Source: Reyranella sp.
GTDB taxonomy: Bacteria; Pseudomonadota; Alphaproteobacteria; Reyranellales; Reyranellaceae
Length of the DNA stretch: 64,000 nt
NCBI RefSeq assembly: GCF_017305915.1
Contig: NZ_JAFKJN010000013.1
Coordinates: 124,001-188,000, forward strand
Reading direction: 5' to 3'
Shown: piece by piece, positions 35,969 to 45,697 of the stretch
Layout of the letters: the number at the start of each line of letters is the position of its first letter
Numbering within the stretch: the stretch's first letter is position 1
Notes under the pieces: generated by a model
What the model saw: the letters and a program-made list of their open reading frames with translations, nothing else
Told to the model about the DNA's origin: nothing
Databases searched by the model: none
Translations under genes and position numbers: made by a program

Positions 35969-37483
35969 ATGACTCTCGACATCAACCGCCCCGATCTCAC
36001 GGTGGGCGTGGTCGGCACCGGCGCCATGGGACGCGGTATCGCGCAGGTGACGGCGCAGGGCGGCATCAAGGCGATCCTGTTCGACGCCGCGGCGGGCGGG
36101 GCGGCCAAGGCGAAGGGCGGCATCCTCGAGACGCTGAAGGGGCTGGTGGCGAAGGGGCGGCTGACCGATGTCGATCTCGCCAAGACCGAGGCCAACCTCG
36201 CCGTCGCCGGCAAGCTCGAGGACCTCAAGGCCTGCCACGTCGTGGTCGAGGCGGTGTTCGAGAACCTCGAGGTCAAGCAGAAGCTGTTCTGCGAGCTCGA
36301 GGCCGTGGTGGCGGCCGACTGCATCCTCGCCTCCAACACCTCGTCGATCCGCATCGCCTCGATCGCGCGTTCGCTGAAGCAGCGCGATCGGGTCTGCGGC
36401 ATGCACTACTTCAATCCGGTGCCGTTGATGAAGCTGGTCGAGGTCATCCGCGCCGCCGACACCGCGCAATGGGTGGTCGATGCCATGGTGGCGCTGGGCA
36501 AGCGGCAGACCCGCGTGCCGGTGGTGGTCGGCGACACGCCGGGCTTCCTGGTCAATCTCGGCGGCACGGCGATCGGCACCGAGGGCCTGCGTATCTACCA
36601 AGAGGGCCGCGCTACGGTCGCCGCAGTCGATGCCGTGATGCGCGACTCCTGCGGCTTCCGCATGGGGCCGTTCGAGCTGATGGATCTCACCGGCATCGAC
36701 GTGAACTTCCCGGCGCGCAAGATCATCTACGAGGGCTTCTTCCACGACCGGCGCATGACGCCGAGCCCGTACCACGAGAGCCTCTATGCGGCGGGCAAGC
36801 TCGGCCGCAAGACTGGTGGCGGCTGGTACGCCTACGACGCCAAGGGCGCCAAGGTCGATCCCGGCGCCGACCATCTGCCGTCGGTGCCGCCCGCGACGAG
36901 CGCGGTGGTGATGGACAGCCACAACGAGAAGCTGGTCCAGCTCGTGGTCGCGGCCGGCGCCGACACCCTGGCGATCGACGACGGCAAGAGCCCGATCCTG
37001 GTGGCGCCGATCGGCAAGGACGCGACGACCACGGCGATCGAGCGCAATCTCGATCCCAAGCGCACCGTCGCGGTCGACCTCACCGGCGACCACCACAAGC
37101 GCATCACGATCATGACGCCGCCGGGCGCCGACACGCAGGTGCGGGATGCGGCGGCGGCGATGTTCGCCAAGGCCGGCACCAAGGTGACCCTGATCAAGGA
37201 CTCGCCCGGCTTCATCGCCCAGCGCATGGTGTCGATGATCGCCAACCTCGGCTGCGAGATGGCGATGATCGGCATCGCCTCGGCGGCCGACGTCGACACC
37301 GCCATGACCCTCGGCCTCAACTATCCGCGCGGGCCCTTGGCCCTGGCCGACTGGCTGGGCGTCAAGGACTGCCACGAGATCCTGGTCCAGCTCCAGGCCA
37401 TCACCGGCGACGACCGCTACCGTCCCAGCCAGTGGCTGCGCCGCCGCGCCATGCTCGGCATGAGCGCCACGACGCCAGAGTGA
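35969..37483 (+). CDS. 3-hydroxyacyl-CoA dehydrogenase (PaaH-like)
   Basis: 504 aa. TVGVVGTGAMGRGIAQVTAQ (about 11-30) is the NAD site; ILASNTSSIRIASIARSL and GMHYFNPVPLMKLVEVI carry the catalytic region (Ser, His). A C-terminal domain is followed by a second, similar C-terminal module containing DSPGFIAQRMVSMIANLGCE and GLNYPRGPLALADWLGVKD, as in PaaH/PaaC proteins. It oxidises 3-hydroxyacyl-CoA, in phenylacetate or fatty-acid breakdown. No other paa genes are present. Confidence 0.9.
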   Translation: MTLDINRPDLTVGVVGTGAMGRGIAQVTAQGGIKAILFDAAAGGAAKAKGGILETLKGLVAKGRLTDVDLAKTEANLAVAGKLEDLKACHVVVEAVFENLEVKQKLFCELEAVVAADCILASNTSSIRIASIARSLKQRDRVCGMHYFNPVPLMKLVEVIRAADTAQWVVDAMVALGKRQTRVPVVVGDTPGFLVNLGGTAIGTEGLRIYQEGRATVAAVDAVMRDSCGFRMGPFELMDLTGIDVNFPARKIIYEGFFHDRRMTPSPYHESLYAAGKLGRKTGGGWYAYDAKGAKVDPGADHLPSVPPATSAVVMDSHNEKLVQLVVAAGADTLAIDDGKSPILVAPIGKDATTTAIERNLDPKRTVAVDLTGDHHKRITIMTPPGADTQVRDAAAAMFAKAGTKVTLIKDSPGFIAQRMVSMIANLGCEMAMIGIASAADVDTAMTLGLNYPRGPLALADWLGVKDCHEILVQLQAITGDDRYRPSQWLRRRAMLGMSATTPE

Positions 37484-37572
37484 TCGCAGCGTGACGAGCC
37501 GAAGGCGCGCTGTCACCGACTTGTGAGGAGGCATCGACTTTCTTTCCGCCGCCGCGATCATATGTCGATGGG

Positions 37573-37701
37573 ATGAAGCCGATCGTCGCCACGCTGGTGC
37601 TGTTTGTTGCAGCTCTTGGTCTTGTCAGCTGCAAGGACGCGCCCGGCGCTGATGGGCGCTATGCAACTCACGATCGCGGCTATCTCAACCGCGGTCCGTG
37701 A
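37573..37701 (+). CDS. Small lipoprotein (42 aa)
   Basis: MKPIVATLVLFVAALGLVSC is a textbook lipoprotein leader with lipobox LVSC. The mature peptide KDAPGADGRYATHDRGYLN, then RGP is only 23 residues and shares C-K-x-x-P, D-G-R-Y and N-R-G with the small lipoprotein at 8935-9105. Function unknown; likely real because leader and paralogy agree. Confidence 0.7.
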   Translation: MKPIVATLVLFVAALGLVSCKDAPGADGRYATHDRGYLNRGP

Positions 37702-37706
37702 AAATC

Positions 37707-37812
37707 ATTATGGGCAATGGAACGATGAAAAGGCCCTGAGAATCAGGCCGCGAATCGCGATCCATTGCCCATAATAGGTGACGGCAACACGCGCGCGTAC
37801 AATGGCGGCATG
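37707..37812 (+). repeat. Hairpin repeat element, copy A
   Basis: Perfect 15-base arms ATTATGGGCAATGGA (37707-37721) and TCCATTGCCCATAAT (37761-37775), then AGGTGACGGCA and a conserved end AATGGCGGCATG (37801-37812). Copy B at 38990-39094 keeps arms, spacing and end. TACAAT just before the end resembles a -10 box for the HNH gene whose ATG is the last ATG of the element. Not present elsewhere in the window as far as I can see. Confidence 0.8.
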
Positions 37813-38349
37813 TCCTTCCGCCGATGTCCGCGTCACTGGACGCTCCAGCAACGCCTTCGCCACCGCAGTGTCCGTGATCCCAAGACCGGCTGCATCCTAT
37901 GGACGGGCTGCCGCAACAAACAGGGGTACGGAATACTGACGGCCTTCAACAAGCTGATGACGGCTCATCGAACGTCGTGGGCAGTCGCACGGGGCCCCAT
38001 CCCGAAGGGCCTGTACGTCTGTCACAGATGTGATGTACGGACGTGCATTAATCCGAGGCATCTTTTTCTCGGCACGCATCAGGAAAATATGGCGGACATG
38101 GCCGCCAAGATGCAGCGCGAAAAAGGTATCGAGAACGGTCCGGAGCGTCGGCCCGACAAGTCGCCAGAGATCATGCGGATCGAGATGCTGGGGCGCGAGT
38201 TCGTTACCCGCGTGCTGGTGATCCGTCCGCTGGCCGACGGTCGAATACCTCCCGCAGCAGGTCGACCATCGCCTTCCAAGACCGGGCATCGGCCGCGGCG
38301 TCGTAGCGCTGGCCGGGCACGCTGTCGTCAGTCAGCTCGGGATTGGTGA
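37810..38349 (+). CDS. HNH endonuclease
   Basis: 179 aa from [10 protein letters not shown]. The HNH_3-type core is clear: [54 protein letters not shown]. Homing-type or phage-type nucleases of this class often sit in repeats or intergenic gaps. The last about 50 residues overlap the convergent dienelactone hydrolase gene by 146 bases and look like antisense coding (Arg/Pro rich), so the natural end may have been lost. It begins exactly at the end of hairpin repeat copy A. Confidence 0.8.
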   Translation: MSFRRCPRHWTLQQRLRHRSVRDPKTGCILWTGCRNKQGYGILTAFNKLMTAHRTSWAVARGPIPKGLYVCHRCDVRTCINPRHLFLGTHQENMADMAAKMQREKGIENGPERRPDKSPEIMRIEMLGREFVTRVLVIRPLADGRIPPAAGRPSPSKTGHRPRRRSAGRARCRQSARDW

Positions 38350-38956
38350 AGCTGTGCTGGACGCCGGCATAGACCTGGATCTCCCAGTCGATAGTCGCCG
38401 CGCTCATCTGCGTCACGAACTCCGACACTTGAGCGGGCAGCACCAGCGGATCGGCGGCGCCATGGCAAACGAGCACACGGCCTTTGATGTTCGCGGCGTC
38501 CTGCGGCCGCGAAGTCGCTAGCCCGCCATGGAAGGTGACGATCGCCAGGAGGGCGGCGCCGCTGCGGCCGAGCTCGAGGGCCGTGGTGCCGCCGAAGCAG
38601 TAGCCGATGGCCGAGAGCTTCGTGCCGTCCACGCTTGGATGACGGCGTGTGACGTCGAGGGCGCTGCGGGCCCGGGCGTGCCAGCGGTCAGCGTCGGCGC
38701 CCAGCTTCTTCATCCACTCGATCGCCTGCGGCACCTCGGGGGTGAAGGCGCCGTTGCCATAGAGATCGGCGACGAACACGGCGAAGCCTTCGCCTGCCAG
38801 GCGGCGGGCGCTGGCCTTGGCGGTCTCGCCGAGCCCGCGGGCATCGGGAAACAGGACGACGCCGGGGTGTGGACCGGCGGTGGGGACACGGACGAGCAGG
38901 CCGCGGCAGGTAACGTCGCCATCGGCGTAATCGATTGGGCTTTCTTCAAGGGACAT
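38204..38956 (-). CDS. Dienelactone hydrolase family protein
   Basis: 250 aa alpha/beta hydrolase. [20 protein letters not shown], the nucleophile motif [19 protein letters not shown] (Cys, as in dienelactone hydrolases), [16 protein letters not shown] (Asp) and [13 protein letters not shown] (His) give the full triad. Cytosolic. The gene is the only minus-strand one between 29 and 47 kb and lies between the HNH gene and repeat copy B. Confidence 0.88.
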   Translation of the reverse strand: MSLEESPIDYADGDVTCRGLLVRVPTAGPHPGVVLFPDARGLGETAKASARRLAGEGFAVFVADLYGNGAFTPEVPQAIEWMKKLGADADRWHARARSALDVTRRHPSVDGTKLSAIGYCFGGTTALELGRSGAALLAIVTFHGGLATSRPQDAANIKGRVLVCHGAADPLVLPAQVSEFVTQMSAATIDWEIQVYAGVQHSFTNPELTDDSVPGQRYDAAADARSWKAMVDLLREVFDRRPADGSPARG

Positions 38957-38989
38957 GCCGCCATCCTAGGCCGTCTCGGCGACAATTCG

Positions 38990-39094
38990 TTATGGGCAAT
39001 GGAAGCTTCGGAAACCCCGGAAACTCAGGGCCGAATCGGCCGTCCATTGTCCATAATAGGTCGCGGCAGGCGTCACTGGTAAAATGGCGGCATG
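38990..39094 (+). repeat. Hairpin repeat element, copy B
   Basis: Arms TTATGGGCAATGGA (38990-39003) and TCCATTGTCCATAA (39043-39056; one base differs from copy A), then TAGGTCGCGGCAGGCG and AATGGCGGCATG (39083-39094). Same orientation and almost the same length as copy A at 37707-37812. The 11-base end ATGGCGGCATG also occurs inverted at 38954-38964, across the hydrolase start codon. A 35-codon frame follows (MVCRGLLRTLLPSSG) but has no domain. Confidence 0.75.
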
Positions 39095-39291
39095 GTTTGC
39101 CGAGGCCTCCTGCGTACGCTTCTTCCGTCGTCAGGCGGCGGAACGACGGAGGGGAGGGGCCGCCGCTCTTTGCACCCCCGGGGGAGTGACAAGACTTGAG
39201 ACTCCTGCACGGAAAGACCCTGTCGCCGGGGCACTGGAGCGAGTCTCGGGCAGGGAGACTCGTGCGATCTGCCACCCCACTACCTTTCAAG

Positions 39292-39307
39292 TTGACGTTT
39301 ACGTAAA
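39292..39307. promoter_or_regulatory. Possible LiuR/PsrA-type operator
   Basis: TTGACGTTTACGTAAA contains the 10-base palindrome TTTACGTAAA, 70 bases upstream of the acyl-CoA dehydrogenase start. Similar TTTACGT-type palindromes are described for MerR-type LiuR sites in branched-chain/fatty-acid genes of Proteobacteria (recalled, not checked). The rest of the 39095-39376 gap holds GC-rich hairpins and no gene I can support. Confidence 0.4.
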
Positions 39308-39376
39308 GGGAAACTACCTAAGCGTTGCTGGCGCCCCAAGAGCTGCCGGCCCAGAGTCGCCGGGGAGGAAAAGCAC

Positions 39377-40519
<1,143 letters not shown>

Positions 40520-40520
40520 T

Positions 40521-40651
40521 TATTCCTCCCCATTCAAATGGGGAGGTGCCCCCGTCTTACGGGGGCGGAGGGGTCATAAGCCACGCAGGTGATGCGGCGC
40601 ATGACCCCTCCGCCCCTCCGGGGCACCTCCCCATATGAATGGGGAGGAATA
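40521..40651. repeat. Composite palindromic (REP/MITE-like) element
   Basis: The left arm (40521-40577) and right arm (40601-40651) are near-perfect reverse complements, starting TATTCCTCCCCATTCA and ending TGAATGGGGAGGAATA. Each arm also has its own small stem (CCTCCCCAT / ATGGGGAGG and GCCCCCGT / ACGGGGGC). It fills the whole gap between acyl-CoA dehydrogenase and thiolase. It may act as a terminator, mRNA stabiliser or mobile palindrome. Confidence 0.85.
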
Positions 40652-40671
40652 GGAATCGAAGGAGACAGACC

Positions 40672-41883
40672 ATGACCGACGCCTACATCTACGACGCCGT
40701 CCGCACCCCGCGCGGCAAGGGCCGCAAGGATGGCGCGCTGCACGAGGTCACCCCGGTGCGCCTCGCCGTCACCGCGCTGCAGGCGCTGCAGCAGCGCAAC
40801 AAGCTCGACAGCAAGCTGGTCGACGACGTGGTGCTGGGCTGCGTCATGCCGATCGGCGAGCAGGGCGCCAACATCGCCCGCACCGCGGCGGTGATGGCCG
40901 GCCTCGCCGAGACCGTCGCCGGCGTGCAGATCAACCGCTTCTGCGCCTCGGGCTTGGAGGCTACCAATATGGCCGCGGCGCAGGTCATGTCGGGCCAGAG
41001 CCAGGCCACGATCGGCGGCGGTGTCGAGAGCATGAGCCGCGTGCCGATGGGCAGCGACGGCGGCGCCTGGCCGGTCGATCCTGCCGTGGCGATCCCGATG
41101 TACTTCGTGCCGCAGGGCATCTCGGCCGACATCATCGCCACCAAGTACGGCATGAGCCGCGACGACGTCGATGCCTACGCCGTCGAGAGCCAGAAGCGCG
41201 CCAAGGCCGCGTGGGACGCCAAGTACTTCAAGAAGTCGATCGTCCCGGTAACCGACCAGAACGGCGTCGAGCTGCTGGGCCACGACGAGCTGATGCGGCC
41301 GGAGACGACCATGCAGACGCTGGGCCGTCTGGAGCCCAGCTTCAAGATGCAGGGCGAGATGATGCCGGGCTTCGACGCGATCGGCCTGCAGCGCTATCCC
41401 GAGCTCGAGCGGGTCAACCATGTGCACCATGCCGGCAACTCGTCGGGCATCGTCGACGGCGCTGCTGCGATCCTGATCGGCACCAGGGAGTTCGGCGAGA
41501 AGGCCGGGCTGAAGGCGCGCGCCCGCATCCGCTCCTTCGCCTCGATCGGCTCGGAGCCGGCGATCATGCTGACCGGCCCGGCGCCGGCGTCGGAGAAGGC
41601 GCTGAAGCGCGCCGGCATGGACGTGAAGGACATCGACCTGTGGGAGCTGAACGAGGCGTTCGCTGCCGTCGTGCTGCGCTACATGCAGGTGCTGAAGATG
41701 CCGTACGACAAGATCAACGTGAACGGCGGCGCGATCGCCATGGGCCATCCGCTGGGCGCCACCGGGGCGATGATCCTGGGCACGCTGCTCGACGAGATGG
41801 AGCGGCGCGACCTCAACACCGGCCTCGCCACGCTGTGCGTCGGCGCCGGCATGGGCACCGCCACCATCATCGAGCGCGTCTAA
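40672..41883 (+). CDS. Acetyl-CoA C-acyltransferase (thiolase)
   Basis: 403 aa. The acyl-accepting Cys is in QINRFCASGLEATNMAAAQV (about 91); NVNGGAIAMGHPLGATGAMI supplies His and LCVGAGMGTATIIE the second Cys. Start at MTDAYIYDAVRTPRGKGRKD with GGAG 7-10 bases upstream. Cleaves 3-ketoacyl-CoA. The downstream FadB-like gene begins 15 bases later; together they form the beta-oxidation complex. Confidence 0.94.
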   Translation: MTDAYIYDAVRTPRGKGRKDGALHEVTPVRLAVTALQALQQRNKLDSKLVDDVVLGCVMPIGEQGANIARTAAVMAGLAETVAGVQINRFCASGLEATNMAAAQVMSGQSQATIGGGVESMSRVPMGSDGGAWPVDPAVAIPMYFVPQGISADIIATKYGMSRDDVDAYAVESQKRAKAAWDAKYFKKSIVPVTDQNGVELLGHDELMRPETTMQTLGRLEPSFKMQGEMMPGFDAIGLQRYPELERVNHVHHAGNSSGIVDGAAAILIGTREFGEKAGLKARARIRSFASIGSEPAIMLTGPAPASEKALKRAGMDVKDIDLWELNEAFAAVVLRYMQVLKMPYDKINVNGGAIAMGHPLGATGAMILGTLLDEMERRDLNTGLATLCVGAGMGTATIIERV

Positions 41884-41898
41884 GGAGTGTCGGCCACC

Positions 41899-44145
41899 AT
41901 GATCAACTACAACGTCGACACCGACGGCATCGCCACCATCACTTGGGACATGCCGAACCGCACGATGAACGTGCTCAACGAGGGCTCGATACAGGCTTAT
42001 GCCGAGGCCCTGCAGAAGGCGCTCAAGGACGACAAGGTGAAGGGCGTCATCCTCACCTCCGGCAAGGACAGCTTCATCGCCGGCGCCGACCTCGACATGC
42101 TGCTCAATGCCGACACCTCGGACGCGGTCAAGCTGACCGACCAGTTCAGCCAGCTGCAGAAGCTGTTCCGCAGCCAGGAGACCGGCGGCAAGCCGATCGT
42201 CGCGGCGATCAACGGCACCGCGCTGGGCGGCGGCTTCGAGATCTGCCTCGCCAGCCACTATCGCATCGCGGCGGCCAATCCGAAGACCCGGGTCGGCCAG
42301 CCGGAGGTGAAGCTCGGCCTGCTGCCGGGCGCCGGCGGCACGCAGCGCATCCCGCGCCTGATCGGCGTGATGAACGCCGCGCCGATCCTGCTCGAGGGCA
42401 AGGACCAGACGGTCGATCAGGCCAAGGGCCTCGGCCTGATCCACGAGGTCGTGCCGGCGGGCGAGCTGTTGCCGCGTGCCAAGGCGTGGCTGATGGCGGA
42501 GAACAAGGAGACCGTCGTGCCGGCCTATGCCGGAAAGTCCGGAAAGCCGATCGACAGCCGCGCGGTGCAGCCGTGGGACAAGCCGGGGTTCAAGACTCCC
42601 GGTTTCCCCGGAGGCCAGGTGTGGAGCCCGCCGGGCGTGCAGACCTTCATCGGCGGCAACGCGATGATCGCCGGCAAGACCAACGGCGTGTATCCGGCGC
42701 CCCGGGCGATCATGTCCTGCGTCTACGAAGGCCTGCAGCTGCCGTTCGACACGGCGCTCAAGGTCGAGACGCGCTATTTCGTATCGCTGCTGCGCGGGCC
42801 GGTCGCCCGCAGCATGATCCGCACGCTGTTCTTCGGCCTGCAGGAAGCCAACAAGCTCGCGCGCCGTCCGAAGGGCGTGGCGAAGCAGGAGTACAAGAAG
42901 ATCGGCGTGCTCGGCGCCGGCCTGATGGGTGCCGGCATCGCCACCGTCTCGGTGCAGGCCGGCCTCGACATCGTGCTGGTCGATCGCGACCAGGCCGCCG
43001 CCGACAAGGGCAAGGCGCACATCGCCGACGAGCTCGGCAAGCTCGCCAAGCGCGGCCGGCTGACGCCTGACAAGGTCGAGGCGATGCTGGGCAAGGTCAC
43101 GGCAACGCCGGACTTCGGCGCGCTCAAGGGCTGCGATCTCGTGATCGAGGCGGTGTTCGAGAATCGCGACGTCAAGGCCGAGGCCACGAAGAAGGCCGAA
43201 GCCGCGCTCGATCCCAAGGCGGTGTTCGCCTCCAACACCTCGACCTTGCCGATCACCGGCCTGGCCGAGGCGTCGTCGCGGCCGGATCACTTCATCGGCC
43301 TGCACTTCTTCTCGCCGGTCGAGAAGATGCCGCTGGTCGAGATCATCGTCGGCAAGAAGACCTCGCCCGAGACGCTCGCGCGCTCGATGGACTTCGTGCA
43401 GAAGATCCGCAAGACGCCGATCGTGGTGAATGACAGCCGCGGCTTCTTCACCAGCCGCGTCTGCGGTGCCTTCATCACCGAGGGCCATCGCCTGCTGAAG
43501 GAAGGCGTGCCGGCGCCGATGATCGAGAACTGCGCCAGGTTCGCCGGCATGCCGGTCGGACCGCTGTCGCTCAACGACGAGGTCGCGATCGACCTGTCGT
43601 GGAAGATCATGGACCAGACCAAGCGCGACGCCGAGGCGGCGGGCCAGAAGTACGAGGGTTCGGGCGCCGACGACGTGCTCGAGCTGATGGTCAAGAAGCT
43701 CGAGCGCTTCGGCCGCAAGAACGGCAAGGGCTTCTACGACTATCCGGCCGACGGCAAGAAGCGGCTGTGGCCGGACCTCGGCAAGCATTTCCCGGCCGAC
43801 CCGCGCTGGCTCTACGGCGAGGGCGACGAGAAGCGCGCCAAGGAGGACGAGATCAGGAAGCGCCTGCTCTACGTGCAGGCGGTCGACACCGCGCGCTGCC
43901 TGGAAGGCAACGTGCTGACCGATCCGCAGGACGGCGATGTCGGCTCGATCATGGGCCTGGGCTTCGCGCCGCAGACCGGGGGGGCGATCAGCCTGATCGA
44001 CCAGGTCGGCGTGCGGGAGTTCGTCTCCGAATGCGACGAGCTTGCGCGCAAGTACGGCAAGCAGTTCGAGGTGCCGAAGCTGCTGCGCGACATGGCCGCC
44101 AAGGGCGAAAGCTTCTACGGCAAGCGCACCGCCAAGGCGGCCTAG
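41899..44145 (+). CDS. FadB/FadJ-like multifunctional enoyl-CoA hydratase/3-hydroxyacyl-CoA dehydrogenase
   Basis: 748 aa. An N-terminal crotonase domain (SGKDSFIAGADLDMLLNADT, then AAINGTALGGGFEICLA and PEVKLGLLPGAGGTQRIPRL) is followed by the NAD domain at about 333 (KIGVLGAGLMGAGIATVSVQ), VFASNTSTLPITGLAEAS, FIGLHFFSPVEKMPLVEI and the C-terminal helical domains. AAGGAG lies before the ATG; a GTG 12 bases upstream overlaps this site and is rejected. Works with the preceding thiolase as alpha subunit. Confidence 0.94.
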   Translation: MINYNVDTDGIATITWDMPNRTMNVLNEGSIQAYAEALQKALKDDKVKGVILTSGKDSFIAGADLDMLLNADTSDAVKLTDQFSQLQKLFRSQETGGKPIVAAINGTALGGGFEICLASHYRIAAANPKTRVGQPEVKLGLLPGAGGTQRIPRLIGVMNAAPILLEGKDQTVDQAKGLGLIHEVVPAGELLPRAKAWLMAENKETVVPAYAGKSGKPIDSRAVQPWDKPGFKTPGFPGGQVWSPPGVQTFIGGNAMIAGKTNGVYPAPRAIMSCVYEGLQLPFDTALKVETRYFVSLLRGPVARSMIRTLFFGLQEANKLARRPKGVAKQEYKKIGVLGAGLMGAGIATVSVQAGLDIVLVDRDQAAADKGKAHIADELGKLAKRGRLTPDKVEAMLGKVTATPDFGALKGCDLVIEAVFENRDVKAEATKKAEAALDPKAVFASNTSTLPITGLAEASSRPDHFIGLHFFSPVEKMPLVEIIVGKKTSPETLARSMDFVQKIRKTPIVVNDSRGFFTSRVCGAFITEGHRLLKEGVPAPMIENCARFAGMPVGPLSLNDEVAIDLSWKIMDQTKRDAEAAGQKYEGSGADDVLELMVKKLERFGRKNGKGFYDYPADGKKRLWPDLGKHFPADPRWLYGEGDEKRAKEDEIRKRLLYVQAVDTARCLEGNVLTDPQDGDVGSIMGLGFAPQTGGAISLIDQVGVREFVSECDELARKYGKQFEVPKLLRDMAAKGESFYGKRTAKAA

Positions 44146-44149
44146 GTGC

Positions 44150-44266
44150 TTGCCGTCGCCCCGAGCGTAGCCGAGGGGCCTTGTCATGACGAACAGCCGC
44201 GGACGGTGGAGAGAAGGTCTCTCCACTCCGCTCCGCTGCGCGGCGCTCCGGTCGAGACGACAGGAG
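44150..44266. repeat. Short repeat-like intergenic element
   Basis: Contains CGCCCCGAGCGTAGCCGAGG, typical of dispersed bacterial intergenic repeats, and a hairpin GTGGAGAGA, AGG, TCTCTCCAC (44206-44226), then CGGTCGAGACGACA. It occupies the gap between the FadB-like and gtrA genes. Not shown to be repeated within this window. Confidence 0.5.
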
Positions 44267-44267
44267 C

Positions 44268-44711
44268 ATGCTAGTCGCCGTCTGGGACTGGCTGGAGGGG
44301 CTGGGTGTCCGCATCCTCGGATGGTTCGGCGTCTCTGACGGCCTGGCGCGCCAGCTCATCCGCTTCTTCATGGTCGGCGGCATCGCCGCGATCGCCTATG
44401 TCGCGGTGATGGCGATCGTGGTCGACGGCTTCGGCGGCCGTGTGCTCCTGGGCGCATTCCTCGCCTTCGTGCTGGCGACCTTGGTGTCGTTCGTCGGCAA
44501 CGCGCTGTGGAGCTTCGGATCGCGGCTCACGCCGGCGAAGGCGACGATGTTCTTCGCCGTCAACACGGTCGGGCTCGGCCTCAACATGCTGATCGCCTGG
44601 CTGCTCGAGCGGGCAGGGGTGCATTATCTGCTGATCAGCCTTACGGTGTTGATCGTGGTGCCGCTGTTCAATTTCGCAGGGCACCGGCTGATAACGTTCG
44701 CTCGCACTTGA
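44268..44711 (+). CDS. GtrA family membrane protein
   Basis: 147 aa with four transmembrane helices (about 31-52, 60-82, 95-113 and 120-138), the GtrA pattern: QLIRFFMVGGIAAIAYVAVM, LVSFVGNALWSFGSRLTP and VPLFNFAGHRLITFA. GtrA proteins help move polyprenyl-linked sugars across the inner membrane. No glycosyltransferase partner is adjacent. AGGAG precedes the ATG. Confidence 0.88.
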   Translation: MLVAVWDWLEGLGVRILGWFGVSDGLARQLIRFFMVGGIAAIAYVAVMAIVVDGFGGRVLLGAFLAFVLATLVSFVGNALWSFGSRLTPAKATMFFAVNTVGLGLNMLIAWLLERAGVHYLLISLTVLIVVPLFNFAGHRLITFART

Positions 44712-44731
44712 GCGAGCCAGGAGGAATGCCC

Positions 44732-45523
44732 GTGGACGCCAAGCAGATCGACGCCCTTGCCCAGACCATCGCCGACGCGCGGCGCTCGAGGAAGCCGATG
44801 GACGTTGCCGGCGCGATCGGCGACCTCGCCGAGGCCGACGCCTACAAGGTGCAGTTCGCCGTCCATGACAAGATCTGCGCCGGCGGCGTCGACAAGGTGG
44901 CGGGCTGGAAGGTGGCGCTGACGCTGCCGCACCAGTACGAGCCGCTGAAGCTCTCCGGGCCGGTGTTCGCCTGCATCTACGGAAGCGGCGTCAAGCAGAG
45001 CGGCGTGGCCTACGACAAGGGCTATCCGCTGAAGCCCGGCATCGAGCCCGAGCTGGTGGCGCGCATCATGAAGGACGCGCCGGCGGGCGGCGCGCCGTAC
45101 ACTGCCGACAGCATCCGCGGCCATGTCGGCCATCTCCATTGCGGTATGGAGCTGGTCGACAACCGCTACGTCGACGCGGGCAAGATGACCGGGCCGGGCC
45201 GCATCGCCGACAACGTGCTGCAGGCCGCTTGCGTGGTCGGCCCCGAGGTCAAGGACTGGCAGGCGCTCGACTTCCCCAACCTCAAGGGCCGCTCGCTGCT
45301 CGACGGCAAGGAGCTCGCGAACGGCCCCGGCAGCGCGGTGATGGGCAGCGCGCTGATCTCGCTCGCCTGGCTCGCCAACACGCTCAACACGCACGGCAAG
45401 ATGCTGAAGGCGGGCGACTACGTGCTGACGGGCTCGGTGCATCCGCCGGCGTTCCTGCCGGGCACGGGTGTGGCGCGCACGGAGTTCGAAGGCCTCGGCG
45501 GGACGGACGTCACGATCAGGTAG
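44732..45523 (+). CDS. 2-keto-4-pentenoate hydratase/fumarylacetoacetase-fold protein
   Basis: 263 aa. KVAGWKVALTLPHQYEPLKL, then YPLKPGIEPELVARIMKDAP, GMELVDNRY, GPEVKDWQ and HPPAFLPGTGVARTEFEGLG match the MhpD-type hydratase family, which uses a divalent metal. The GTG start is chosen because AGGAGG lies 7 bases before it; an ATG 6 bases upstream touches the ribosome site. Role: probably hydration of a 2-keto-enoate in aromatic ring breakdown. Confidence 0.85.
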   Translation: MDAKQIDALAQTIADARRSRKPMDVAGAIGDLAEADAYKVQFAVHDKICAGGVDKVAGWKVALTLPHQYEPLKLSGPVFACIYGSGVKQSGVAYDKGYPLKPGIEPELVARIMKDAPAGGAPYTADSIRGHVGHLHCGMELVDNRYVDAGKMTGPGRIADNVLQAACVVGPEVKDWQALDFPNLKGRSLLDGKELANGPGSAVMGSALISLAWLANTLNTHGKMLKAGDYVLTGSVHPPAFLPGTGVARTEFEGLGGTDVTIR

Positions 45524-45645
45524 GGTTCCGGCTCACCACCAGGCCGGTGATGTCGCCGGCCTCCAGGGCGCGGGCTTGCAATGTGCCCAGCATGCGGGTG
45601 GGAAAGGCGAGGTGGGGCGATTTTTCAGGCGCCAGCAATCCGCTC

Positions 45646-45678
45646 TTGCGCTTTTCCACAATAGAACATATAGTGAAC
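45646..45678 (+). promoter_or_regulatory. SOS-type promoter with LexA box
   Basis: -35 TTGCGC (45646-45651), 17 bases, -10 TATAGT (45669-45674). Overlapping the -10 is GAAC-N7-GAAC (45664-45678), which is the reverse complement of GTTC-N7-GTTC, the LexA box of Alphaproteobacteria. The site is 20 bases ahead of the ATG of the 2'-5' RNA ligase family gene. LexA binding is inferred from the match and position. Confidence 0.7.
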
Positions 45679-45697
45679 ATGGACTCGGGAGAGGACC

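Noticed and set aside
39095..39199. 35-codon frame after repeat copy B (MVCRGLLRTLLPSSG)
   Set aside because: No ribosome site, low-complexity basic composition and no counterpart after copy A.
40534..44226. 1230-codon open frame antisense to thiolase and FadB-like genes
   Set aside because: Pure GC-rich shadow: His/Arg/Asp-rich, no domain, no start signal, and the opposite strand encodes well-known enzymes.
45516..45680. 54-codon minus-strand frame ending LEAGDITGLVVSRNPT
   Set aside because: Its start codon lies on the LexA box, no ribosome site is seen and no family is recognised; kept only as a weak possibility.
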